A DNA stretch of 38,837 bases from Thiobacillus sp. (lineage in GTDB: Bacteria > Pseudomonadota > Gammaproteobacteria > Burkholderiales > Thiobacillaceae): NCBI GenBank assembly GCA_030692355.1, contig JAUYCF010000103.1:1-38837 (forward strand), in the 5' to 3' direction. The translations under genes and the position numbers were made by a program. Within the stretch, counting starts at the first letter, position 1. Each line of letters opens with the position of its first letter. The notes beneath the pieces are model-generated. The model was not told where the DNA came from, did not search any database, and saw only the letters and a program-made list of their open reading frames with translations. Shown piece after piece: positions 1 to 6,088 of the stretch.

Positions 1-128
1 AAAGGGGACGCTACCCTTTGTTTGTGCAAGCAGCCTGTCGGACTTGAACAAATGTGGATTGTCGGGGCCAGGGTGGCGTGCAGGCAGCGCGGCCGCCCCG
101 CTTTTCTGCACTATATTTATGATTACAA
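1..128. repeat. Left copy of a 128-bp direct duplication
   Basis: This segment recurs at 1952-2082 with only two substitutions and one 3-base insertion (an extra ATG after AACAAATG). It begins with a REP-like hairpin (1-20) and ends in an AT-rich stretch just before the DUF4258 gene, so it probably carries that gene's promoter: TACAAT at 124-129 resembles a -10 box. The two copies lie in direct orientation about 1.95 kb apart and bracket DUF4258/DUF2283 and higBA. The alignment is seen directly; the promoter role is inferred. Confidence 0.85.
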
Positions 129-136
129 TGTTGCGT

Positions 137-388
137 ATGTACAGCACACGATTTCAACGCACTATCGTCATCACCGCTCACGCACAAATGCGTATGGTTG
201 AGCGTGGTATCAGCGAAACCCTGTTGCTGGACGTGATTGACTCGGGGGAAACGCGTTATCGGGATGCCACTCATCTGTGGGTTTTCAAGGATTTCAGCGA
301 GCGATCGGATAATCTGCTGTGTGCTGTACTGGTGCTGGAAGACCAGCTTATTGTTAAAACGGTTATGCACCATTTTGAGGTGTTATAG
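137..388 (+). CDS. DUF4258 family protein, toxin-like partner of a small gene pair
   Basis: An 83-residue protein with the family hallmark HAQMRMVERGIS at residues 15-26, followed by alternating strands ending VLVLEDQLIVKTVMHHFEV. DUF4258 proteins are small, RelE-like in size and often paired with a DUF2283 protein, as here; biochemical activity is not established, so toxin function is inferred from context. In-frame starts exist at 44, 119, 128 and 137. I chose 137 because residues before MYSTRF would come from the duplicated non-coding repeat. The stop codon overlaps the Shine-Dalgarno of the next gene, so the two are translationally linked. A -10-like TACAAT at 124-129 would give a very short or absent leader. 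Confidence 0.75.
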   Translation: MYSTRFQRTIVITAHAQMRMVERGISETLLLDVIDSGETRYRDATHLWVFKDFSERSDNLLCAVLVLEDQLIVKTVMHHFEVL

Positions 389-397
389 GAGGTCTAT

Positions 398-595
398 ATG
401 CACACAGTCTATTTTGATGAGGACGATATTCTTGTTATTCGACTATCTGACAAACCCATCGTGCGCGAGGTGTCGCAAGACTGGAATGCGCATGTCAGCT
501 ATGCAGAAGACGGGACTACGGTTGAGCTCGTATTACTGGATGCACGTGCCAATGGCGCTTATCCTCTTGAGATTAAGCACGCCAGGGCAGCATGA
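398..595 (+). CDS. DUF2283 family protein, putative antitoxin partner
   Basis: A 65-residue protein with the DUF2283 layout: an opening strand with acidic residues (VYFDEDDILVIRLSDKPIVRE), a central acidic turn (YAEDGTTVE) and a closing LVLLDAR strand. A strong ribosome-binding site AGGAGG at 387-392 overlaps the upstream stop codon, showing co-expression with the DUF4258 gene. The family is widely encoded beside DUF4258 genes and is suspected to be an antitoxin, but no catalytic or DNA-binding motif is visible. REP-like repeats start about 60 bases downstream. Confidence 0.75.
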   Translation: MHTVYFDEDDILVIRLSDKPIVREVSQDWNAHVSYAEDGTTVELVLLDARANGAYPLEIKHARAA

Positions 596-657
596 ACAAA
601 ATGGCGTTCTTTGGCGACCGTCAAAAATGGCAAAAATCACCCATAATAAAAGGTAAT

Positions 658-894
658 AAAAGGGACGCTACCCTTTGTTTGGAGCCACATAAAGGGGACG
701 CTGCCCTTTGTTTGTGCTGGAAGTGTAACGCCAAAGGGTAGCGTCCCCTTATCTGAAGGGTAGCGTCCCCTTATCTGTTAAAACCGGAGGTGAAAAGGGG
801 ACGCTACCCTTTGTTTGTGCTGGAAGTGTAGCGCCAAAGGGTAGCGTCCCCTTTGTGCCCCTGAAGTGTAGCGCCAAAGGGTAGCGTCCCCTTT
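658..894. repeat. REPIN-like cluster of seven hairpin units
   Basis: Units AAAGGGGACGCTACCCTTT or its complement lie at 658-677(+), 691-710(+), 732-750(-), 756-772(-), 794-813(+), 835-854(-) and 875-894(-). Each can fold alone (6-bp stem AAAGGG/CCCTTT, 7-nt loop). Units 691-710/732-750 and 794-813/835-854 form inverted doublets with a 21-nt linker containing CTGGAAGTGTA. Inverted REP doublets are normally spread by a RAYT transposase; none is encoded in this window. Confidence 0.85.
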
Positions 895-934
895 GTGCCC
901 CTTTGTACCAGGTCTTTCATCTTTGTCGCGCCTG

Positions 935-960
935 AAAAAAACCGGCGTTAAAGCGCCGGT
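935..960 (-). terminator. Rho-independent terminator, minus strand
   Basis: Read on the minus strand, a stem ACCGGCG/CGCCGGT (954-960 with 941-947, 6-nt loop) is followed directly by a run of T (complement of 935-940). No minus-strand gene was recognised upstream of it, so it may be a relic of a lost gene. Confidence 0.55.
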
Positions 961-1083
961 GGTAATCACGGCGTTTGCTGCGCCGTGTGCTTCACTCTCA
1001 AAATCTCAGAGTATTAGGGGACAGGCCACGTTTAATCGGCCCATCCCCTAAGCCCCCAACTCACCGGGGGTCGCAATAAACCT

Positions 1084-1120
1084 GAAAGCCCCATCCCGTC
1101 ACAAGCGTGGTGGGGTTTTC
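1084..1120. terminator. Bidirectional terminator-like hairpin upstream of higB
   Basis: GAAAGCCCCA (1084-1093) pairs with TGGGGTTTTC (1111-1120) over ten positions with one G-T wobble and a 17-nt loop. The GC core is flanked by A-run and T-run arms, so it could stop transcription in either direction and insulate higBA from the repeat array. Termination is inferred from structure only. Confidence 0.55.
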
Positions 1121-1162
1121 TACGTATACTCGCCGTCTCGCCAACGCCGACTTTTGCCGTGG

Positions 1163-1191
1163 TTGCTATGTGTAGCGCCTGACGCTACAAT
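1163..1191 (+). promoter_or_regulatory. higBA promoter with palindromic operator
   Basis: A -35-like TTGCTA (1163-1168) and a -10-like TACAAT (1186-1191) are 17 bp apart. A perfect inverted repeat TGTAGCG-CCTGA-CGCTACA at 1171-1189 fills the spacer and overlaps the -10, the expected arrangement for autorepression by HigA. The expected start of transcription (about 1198) coincides with the higB ATG at 1197, suggesting a leaderless transcript. Confidence 0.65.
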
Positions 1192-1196
1192 TTGGC

Positions 1197-1475
1197 ATGA
1201 TCAAGCACTTTAAGCACAAAGGTCTGCAATTGCTCTTCGAGACGGGTAACAGGTCGGGTATCCGGCCGGATCATGCGCCCCGCCGGGCACGGCAACTGCG
1301 GCAATTGAACGATGCCGCAAGCCCGCGCGAAATGAATATGCCGGGTTGGCGGTTGCATCCGCTCTCCGGCGATCTGGCAGGACATTGGTCGGTGACGGTC
1401 AACGGCAACTGGCGGATGACTTTTGTGTTTGAGGGGGAAGATGCGGTCCTGGTCGATTACCGGCATTACCACTGA
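1197..1475 (+). CDS. higB: HigB-type toxin (RelE/ParE superfamily)
   Basis: A 92-residue protein of typical HigB length. It opens MIKHFKHKGLQLLFETG, has a helical middle (ARQLRQLNDAAS) and ends WRMTFVFEGEDAVLVDYRHYH, matching the RelE-fold C-terminus of HigB. The family consists of ribosome-dependent mRNA interferases that inhibit translation until neutralised by HigA. The toxin gene comes first, as usual for higBA, and is followed 12 bases later by higA. No Shine-Dalgarno is visible before the ATG, which nearly touches the -10 box. The gene looks intact and probably functional. Confidence 0.9.
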   Translation: MIKHFKHKGLQLLFETGNRSGIRPDHAPRRARQLRQLNDAASPREMNMPGWRLHPLSGDLAGHWSVTVNGNWRMTFVFEGEDAVLVDYRHYH

Positions 1476-1487
1476 GAAGGAGACCAT

Positions 1488-1784
1488 ATGGCTAGAATGC
1501 ACAATCCGCCGTACCCCGGCGAAACCCTGCGCGAGGATGTGCTACCGGCGCTGGGATTGACAGTGACCCAGGCGGCACAGGAACTCGGCATCAACCGCGT
1601 AACGCTCTCTCGGGTGGTGAACGGTAAAGCCGGCATCAGCGTCGACCTCGCCTTGCGCCTGGAAGCGTGGCTTGACGGCCCGAGCGCGGAAAGCTGGTTG
1701 AAGGGCCAGCTTGCTTATGATCTGTGGCAGGCCGAGCAGCGCGGTCAGGCGAAAGTGGCTGTTCGTCACGCGGCGACGGCTTAG
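1488..1784 (+). CDS. higA: HigA-type antitoxin, XRE-family repressor
   Basis: A 98-residue protein with the HigA signature at its start (PPYPGETLREDVLPALGLTVTQAAQELG) and a helix-turn-helix at about residues 25-52 (TQAAQELGINRVTLSRVVNGKAGIS). HigA proteins bind and neutralise HigB and repress the operon. A strong AAGGAG (1477-1482) precedes the ATG, while higB has no visible site; this would favour antitoxin synthesis. Its probable operator is the palindrome at 1171-1189. REP-like units begin within 15 bases of the stop codon. Confidence 0.9.
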   Translation: MARMHNPPYPGETLREDVLPALGLTVTQAAQELGINRVTLSRVVNGKAGISVDLALRLEAWLDGPSAESWLKGQLAYDLWQAEQRGQAKVAVRHAATA

Positions 1785-1795
1785 GGAAAGGGGGG

Positions 1796-1836
1796 AAAGG
1801 GGACGCTACCCTTGGGGAAAGGGGACGCTACCCTTT
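1796..1836 (+). repeat. Two tandem REP-like units after higA
   Basis: Direct-oriented units at 1796-1814 (slightly degenerate, ending CCCTTG) and 1818-1836. They belong to the 658-894 family. Placed right after higA, they could act as 3'-end hairpins. Confidence 0.75.
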
Positions 1837-1874
1837 AGGGAGGCGGAAATTACCAAGGTACCAGTCGTAAAAAG

Positions 1875-1921
1875 CCGTCATTGCGAGCACCCAGTGGGCA
1901 TAAACTCGCGTGGCAATCCAG
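1875..1921. repeat. Dispersed CGTCATTGCGAG-type repeat
   Basis: Begins CCGTCATTGCGAG and ends CGTGGCAATCCAG, matching a repeat that occurs as a long inverted pair at 27504-27593 and as a short hairpin at 12623-12653. It is a different family from the REP-like units on either side. Confidence 0.65.
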
Positions 1922-1951
1922 CTAATCAAAAGGCCTTTATGCCTTATGGCA

Positions 1952-2082
1952 AAAGGGGACGCTACCCTTTGTTTGTGCAAGCAGCCTGTCGGACTTGAAC
2001 AAATGATGTGGATTGTCGGGGCCAGGGTGGCGTGCAGGTAGCGCGGCCGCCCCGCTTTTCTGCACCATATTTATGATTACAA
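1952..2082. repeat. Right copy of the 128-bp direct duplication
   Basis: Matches 1-128 at all but two positions, with a 3-base insertion. It begins with the REP-like unit 1952-1971 and ends ATGATTACAAC. Here it is followed by another REP doublet instead of a DUF4258 gene, so the gene that may once have followed is missing. Confidence 0.85.
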
Positions 2083-2086
2083 CGAT

Positions 2087-2196
2087 AAAGGGGACGCTAC
2101 CCTTTGTTTATGCTGGAAGTGTAGCGCCAAAGGGTAGCGTCCCCTTTGTGCCCTGAAAGGGTAGCGTCCCCTTTGTGCCCTGTTGTGTCCCCTTTG
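2087..2196. repeat. REPIN-like doublet plus extra units at a gene breakpoint
   Basis: Units at 2087-2106(+) and 2128-2147(-) form a doublet with the same 21-nt linker as those at 691-750 and 794-854. A further reverse unit lies at 2156-2174 and a partial one (GTGTCCCCTTTG) at 2185-2196. The partial unit runs straight into the remaining 3' half of a toxin gene. Confidence 0.85.
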
Positions 2197-2368
2197 TGCC
2201 CTGCGCGGTGGCGTTTCTGAGATGCGAATAGACCATGGCCCGGGTTACCGCTTGTATTTCATCCGGCGCGGGCCGTTGGTGATTGTCCTGTTGGCAGGTG
2301 GCGACAAGCGCACTCAGGATGCGGATATCGACCGCGCCATCGAAATTGCGAAGGATTGGAGGGATTGA
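2183..2368 (+). pseudogene. 5'-truncated RelE/ParE-family toxin (addiction-module killer type)
   Basis: The reading frame can only open from a TTG at 2183 inside a REP unit. Toxin homology starts near 2207 (LRGGVSEMRIDHGPGYRLYF) and runs to the natural C-terminus (VIVLLAGGDKRTQDADIDRAIEIAKDWRD), the hallmark of the roughly 100-residue phage-derived Gp49-like/HigB family. About half the protein is missing and is replaced by REP sequence. The intact cognate antitoxin gene begins 4 bases after its stop. Toxic activity is probably lost; a short product is possible but not supported. Confidence 0.75.
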
Positions 2369-2371
2369 GTC

Positions 2372-2674
2372 ATGGCTGAAAAGTTTTCTCGTTACGACAG
2401 TGCCGATTACCTCGAATCCGAGGAGGATATGGCGCTTTATCTTGATGCTTGCATTGAAGAAGACCCCGGCGACGGTAGCCTGATCCGCACGGCATTGGGT
2501 AGTATCGCCCGCGCCAAAGGGATGAGCCAGCTTGCACGCGATACCGGAATTTCACGCGAAGGCCTCTACCGGGCGCTTTCCGCCGACGGCAATCCGGAGT
2601 TCAGCACGGTGATGAAGGTTATTCGCGCCCTGGGCGTGAAGCTGCACGCCGATATTGCACACGCTTCAAGGTAG
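2372..2674 (+). CDS. HI1420-family addiction-module antitoxin, now without an intact toxin
   Basis: A 100-residue DNA-binding protein. The N-terminal part (YDSADYLESEEDMALYLDACIEE) binds toxin in this family. The C-terminal half is a helix-turn-helix (MSQLARDTGISREGLYRALSADGNPEFSTVMKVIRALG) typical of HI1420-like antitoxins, which pair with the toxin type truncated just upstream. The ATG follows the toxin stop by 3 bases, the usual operon layout. The frame is complete, so the antitoxin has outlived its toxin. Its promoter would have lain upstream of the lost toxin half, so expression now may depend on REP-adjacent sequence. Confidence 0.85.
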   Translation: MAEKFSRYDSADYLESEEDMALYLDACIEEDPGDGSLIRTALGSIARAKGMSQLARDTGISREGLYRALSADGNPEFSTVMKVIRALGVKLHADIAHASR

Positions 2675-2779
2675 ATCGGGGAAAACGGGAAAGGGAACGC
2701 AGCAGAAAATGTGGGGCACCCAATTACAATTATTTCCTCAACCACCTTCCGGTAGATTCAGGTTTCCGATAAAACCGTG

Positions 2780-3961
2780 TTAGCGGTTCCCCTTCATCGC
2801 CTGCCAGCCGTCATTGAGCGTCTTCATGAAGGCGACGATGTCGTCGATCTCACGCTCCGTCAGCCCCAGGTTGCCCAGTTCCTCGTCATTGACATTGGCG
2901 TTCACCTCCGGCGCAGGCCAGCATTTCTGCTTCAATGCGGTCTCTTCGGTGACCAGGTCCTGGCTGCACCGCGGCTTCTTGTCGCGGTCATTGTAGAACA
3001 CCACGGTGCCGCGCAGACTCTTGAAGTAGCCATTGTGCATGTACGGGGCGGTCAGTTCGATGTTGCGCAGGGTCGGCACCTTGAACTTGCCGTCTTCCGA
3101 AGGCTTGTTCACCGTGGCCCCGAGGCCGCGGTCGATCCAGGCCACACCGGTGGGATTGAGCTGGGTCGGCAGCTTGTAGAAGGGGTTGTCTGGATTGCGC
3201 GGCACCCCCAGGTTGTCGTAGGTGAAGTCGGTGAACAGCGGCGGTTCGCCCTTGGGGCCCGGCTTGCTGGTATGGCAGGCCGCGCAGTTGCCCTTGTCCT
3301 CGGCCTCGAACAGGCGCAGGCCGCGTAGTTCCTGCGGTGTCAGCTTCGCCTTGCCGGCGAGCCAGGCGTCATATTTGGACGAGAACGGGCTGAACTGCGG
3401 AGTGCGCTCGAGCGCAGCCAGGGCTTCTGCGATGCGCTCGTACGCCTGCTCGGTGTCGTCGAGCGCGCCCTGGCCGAACACCTTGTCGAACGTCTGGCTG
3501 TAGGCTGCGCGACGCACCTTGTCCACCACGCTTTGCTTGTCCGGGTTGGCCATTTCCAGCGGGTTCAGGAGGGGGCCCTTGGCCTGCTCCTCAAGGGTGG
3601 CGGCGCGGCCATCGAGAAACTGGCCGCCGACATACAGGCCTTCTTCCTTGTCGAAATGGAAGTCCGGGCTGAAGGCGGCATACATGGCCGTGGGCGTGTT
3701 GCGGTTGCCGACGCGGCCGGGCAGGACCCCCTTCGATACCGGCAGGCTGCGGTCAGGATCGGTGAAGGCCGCATTCGCATCGTGACAGGTGGCGCAGGAC
3801 TGGCCCGGCGGCGAGGACAGGCTGGGATCGAAGAACAGGGCCCGGCCCAGTTCCTCTTTTGCTGCCTGCCGGCTGTCCGCTGGCTTGTCGGCCAGTGCGG
3901 GAAGAATCAGGGCCGCCGCCATCGCGCTGCCCATAATCGTCTTTCTCAACATGTCGTTCAT
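2780..3961 (-). CDS. Di-heme cytochrome c peroxidase, periplasmic
   Basis: A 393-residue protein with a signal peptide (residues 1-24, ending LPALA) and two c-type heme motifs, CATCH at 56-60 and CAACH at 226-230, the spacing of bacterial di-heme peroxidases (CCP/MauG superfamily). Conserved text includes LGRALFFDPSLS near the first heme, NRNTPT, and FKVPTLRNIELTAPYMHNG in the C-terminal domain. It would reduce periplasmic hydrogen peroxide with electrons from cytochrome c or a similar donor. I chose the ATG at 3961 because it gives a clean signal peptide; the frame stays open far upstream but without peroxidase features. It appears monocistronic. Confidence 0.92.
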   Translation of the reverse strand: MNDMLRKTIMGSAMAAALILPALADKPADSRQAAKEELGRALFFDPSLSSPPGQSCATCHDANAAFTDPDRSLPVSKGVLPGRVGNRNTPTAMYAAFSPDFHFDKEEGLYVGGQFLDGRAATLEEQAKGPLLNPLEMANPDKQSVVDKVRRAAYSQTFDKVFGQGALDDTEQAYERIAEALAALERTPQFSPFSSKYDAWLAGKAKLTPQELRGLRLFEAEDKGNCAACHTSKPGPKGEPPLFTDFTYDNLGVPRNPDNPFYKLPTQLNPTGVAWIDRGLGATVNKPSEDGKFKVPTLRNIELTAPYMHNGYFKSLRGTVVFYNDRDKKPRCSQDLVTEETALKQKCWPAPEVNANVNDEELGNLGLTEREIDDIVAFMKTLNDGWQAMKGNR

Positions 3962-4435
3962 CTCGTGTATTTTAAAATTCAACAATGGCGTGCAGCTCAA
4001 GATCTCGATGTCCTCGCCAGCGGCATCGGGCCGGGCTATCCATCGCAGGGTCGGCTGCGATGAGATCGTTGACCCGGCAAGCATAGTAGAGTTCAGGAAG
4101 ACGCTCGGCGCGTACCGAAGTTCGGATCCCTCCCTTCGGTGCCGCGGGGTCGCGGGCCTGATGCGGCGGCATGAGCAAAGCGCGCACGGCCCCGGTGCGT
4201 AATTGTACAGAACCCGGCCGGAGAAATACGGGGGCTTGCCCTGAGTATCCATTGTCCGAAAGGCTGGTTGTTGCCCCCCCGCCGCGCCGCGCTTGCCTGT
4301 GCGGGGGCCGCCGACGGCGTGGTGCGGTTGTTGCGGAAAGCCGGCTCTCAACCGGCGCCAGCGTGCCTGGACTTGAAAAGAACCCGGGGTGGCGGGCTTC
4401 AGCCGCCAAAAAAACGGGCCTCCACCCTGTTTCAG
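3962..4435. other. Gene-free gap between peroxidase gene and fccB relic
   Basis: Open frames here show no protein-like features. Short palindromes are visible, including GCCGG/CCGGC (4340-4356) and GGCGG/CCGCC near 4393-4409. It may hold the peroxidase promoter (TTTTAAAAT near 3970-3978) and debris of the deleted sulfide dehydrogenase region. Confidence 0.5.
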
Positions 4436-4822
4436 TTACCTGTGCAATCCGCTTGGAACAATGGCCCAGATGTTTTTCGACCAGGATTCCATATAGGTGA
4501 AGTTGGTTTCGTCGCCCCTGACGGTGGCGCCGCCTTCGGGCTGGGCGACATGGCCCTTGCCGGCCTCGAAGCGGTACACGTGGGCAACATGGCCGGCGGT
4601 GGTGCTGGAGGTGGCCGAGTAGCAGGTGTTGGCGATGACCGGGGCGGGGTCCGGCTGCCGGCCTGCCGGCAGTTCGACGATGGCGGCGGCGCACATCTTG
4701 GCCTGGCTGGCCGCCATATGACCGGACTTCGGCAGGCCGACAAAATCGAGTCGCCGATGATGTGGACGTTGGGCACGGTGGGGGGCGGCTCGAAGGTGGT
4801 GAAATCGACCGTGCGCCAGGTG
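4436..4822 (-). pseudogene. fccB: Remnant of sulfide dehydrogenase flavoprotein subunit (FccB-like)
   Basis: Only the C-terminal part remains. One frame encodes TWRTVDFTTFEPPPTVPNVHIIGDSI, the FAD-binding GD motif region. Near 4747 the match shifts frame and continues VGLPKSGHMAASQAKMCAAA, then NTCYS and a C-terminal tail ending at 4436. The shift is equivalent to one missing base. About 300 N-terminal residues are absent, and the break lies exactly at the edge of the MITE and the hemH stop. FccB oxidises sulfide with FAD and passes electrons to FccA; a SoxF-type protein is also possible. Sulfur-oxidising ancestry is inferred. Confidence 0.75.
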
Positions 4823-4988
4823 CTAGTGTCTGGTTGCATAAGTCTTGCTACATTCGGCCGGTCTTTGACGAGCCTGGCTTTGTCGGCAATCCTCGCCATA
4901 GAACGACTATGGCTGCGGTTACCTTCGCGCCAGTCACGCCAAATCCTCGGCCTCGGTGCTGACGCAGACTTATGCAACCAGACACTAG
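4823..4988. mobile_element. 166-bp MITE with perfect 23-bp terminal inverted repeats
   Basis: The ends at 4823-4845 and 4966-4988 are exact reverse complements over 23 bp. The outermost CTAG may be a 4-bp target duplication, leaving 19-bp ends TGTCTGGTTGCATAAGTCT. No ORF lies inside. An inner hairpin CCATAG/CTATGG is seen near 4898-4914. A CTAG target is used by some IS5-group elements, but the end sequence does not let me assign a family. It separates hemH from the fccB relic, and its CTAG supplies the hemH stop TAG. Confidence 0.85.
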
Positions 4989-6088
4989 CTGCGCGCACCC
5001 ATGGCCAGGGCCAGGTTTTTGCTGGCCTGGCGCGACACTTCGTCGGCGTCGCGGTCCAGGTTTTCGCTGACCCAGCCGCCCAGGTTTTCCAGCGCGATCC
5101 GGCCGAGCGCATCGATCCATTGCGGGTGTTCGTTGAGCGCGGGAATGTAGCGGAGGTCCTTGCCGCCCGCCTGCAGGAAGCTGGCGCGGCCTTCCATCGC
5201 CAGTTCCTCCAGCGTTTCCAGGCAGTCGGCGGTGAAGCCCGGCGCCACCACGTCGACGCACTTTACGCCTTCGCGACCGAGCGCTTCCAGCGTCTTGTCG
5301 GTATAGGGCTGCAGCCATTCGGCGCGGCCGAAGCGCGACTGGAAGGTGAGGCGGAACTGGCCGGGTTCGAGCCCGAGCGCTTCGGCCAGCAGCCGGCCGG
5401 TCTTCTGGCATTCGCAGTGGTAGGGATCGCCCTTGTCCAGGGTGTAGCGCGGCACGCCGTGAAAGCTCATCACGAGCACGTCGGGGCGGCCGTGCATCTG
5501 CCAGGTGTCGCGGATGTTGGCGGCCAGCGCGTGGATGTAGGCGGGGTGGTCGTGGTAGTGCTTGAGGGTGCGCAGCGCCGGCTGGTTGCGGGTTTTCAGC
5601 AGCCAGGCAAACGCGGCGTCGAACGCGCTGGCGGTGCTGGAGGCGGCGTATTGCGGATAGGAGGGCAGGATCAGGATGCGGTCGCAGCCGGCGGCTTTCA
5701 TCCGTGACAGGGTGTCGGGCACCGACGGCTGGCCGTAGCGCATGGCGTATTCGACCATGAAGGGGGAAGCGATTTTTTCGCCCAGCCAGCCTTTCAGCAG
5801 CTTGGCCTGCTTTTCGGTGTGCGCCCTCAGCGGCGAGCCGTCGGCGGTCCAGATCGCGGCGTATTTCTCGGCGGATTTTTTCGGCCGGGTGTTGAGGATG
5901 ATGCCGTTGAGGATCAGCCACCACACGGCGCGCGGAATTTCCACCACGCGCGGGTCGGACAGGAATTCCTTCAGGTAGGGCCGCAGCGCCTTGGCGGTGG
6001 GCGCTGCGGGCGTGCCGAGGTTGACCAGCAGGATGCCGGTGCGGGCGGGCTGGCCGTGGGCAAAGTCGGGTTCCTTGAGATAGCGCAT
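4985..6088 (-). CDS. hemH: Ferrochelatase
   Basis: A 367-residue protein of normal length that inserts ferrous iron into protoporphyrin IX in the last step of protoheme synthesis. Landmarks: [14 protein letters not shown] near the N-terminus, [13 protein letters not shown], the catalytic-histidine motif [22 protein letters not shown], and [13 protein letters not shown] with the conserved glutamate. The start ATG overlaps the hrcA stop by one base (TGATG), so translation is coupled. The stop TAG lies in the CTAG at the MITE border; removing the MITE would leave the same stop, so the C-terminus is natural. Confidence 0.95.
   Translation of the reverse strand: MRYLKEPDFAHGQPARTGILLVNLGTPAAPTAKALRPYLKEFLSDPRVVEIPRAVWWLILNGIILNTRPKKSAEKYAAIWTADGSPLRAHTEKQAKLLKGWLGEKIASPFMVEYAMRYGQPSVPDTLSRMKAAGCDRILILPSYPQYAASSTASAFDAAFAWLLKTRNQPALRTLKHYHDHPAYIHALAANIRDTWQMHGRPDVLVMSFHGVPRYTLDKGDPYHCECQKTGRLLAEALGLEPGQFRLTFQSRFGRAEWLQPYTDKTLEALGREGVKCVDVVAPGFTADCLETLEELAMEGRASFLQAGGKDLRYIPALNEHPQWIDALGRIALENLGGWVSENLDRDADEVSRQASKNLALAMGARS

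Larger units (their letters stand above)
895..1170. other. Gene-free stretch of stacked hairpins
   Basis: No credible gene. Palindromes follow one another: 941-960 (terminator-like on the minus strand), 967-987 (CACGGCG/CGCCGTG), 1014-1051 (TTAGGGG/CCCCTAA with inner GGCC/GGCC, including GGGGACAGGCCACG) and 1084-1120. The 1014-1051 element differs in sequence from the REP units at 658-894. Confidence 0.6.

Noticed and set aside
778-969. Minus-strand 63-codon frame beginning ITTGALTPVFFRR
   Set aside because: It consists of REP units and a terminator hairpin translated by chance; no protein-like features.
1-2200. Possible CRISPR array from regularly repeated 20-mers
   Set aside because: Units occur in both orientations with irregular gaps and recurring linkers, not unique spacers of constant length, and no cas gene is present.
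2777-3328. Plus-strand frames opposite the peroxidase gene
   Set aside because: They are antisense shadows in GC-rich DNA; the minus strand carries heme motifs and a signal peptide. The same reasoning removed long antisense frames over recN, the Pat-like gene, rsxC and hrpA.
4388-4440. Hairpin with A-run as terminator of the fccB relic
   Set aside because: On the minus strand the T-run precedes the stem instead of following it, so it is not a proper rho-independent terminator for that direction.
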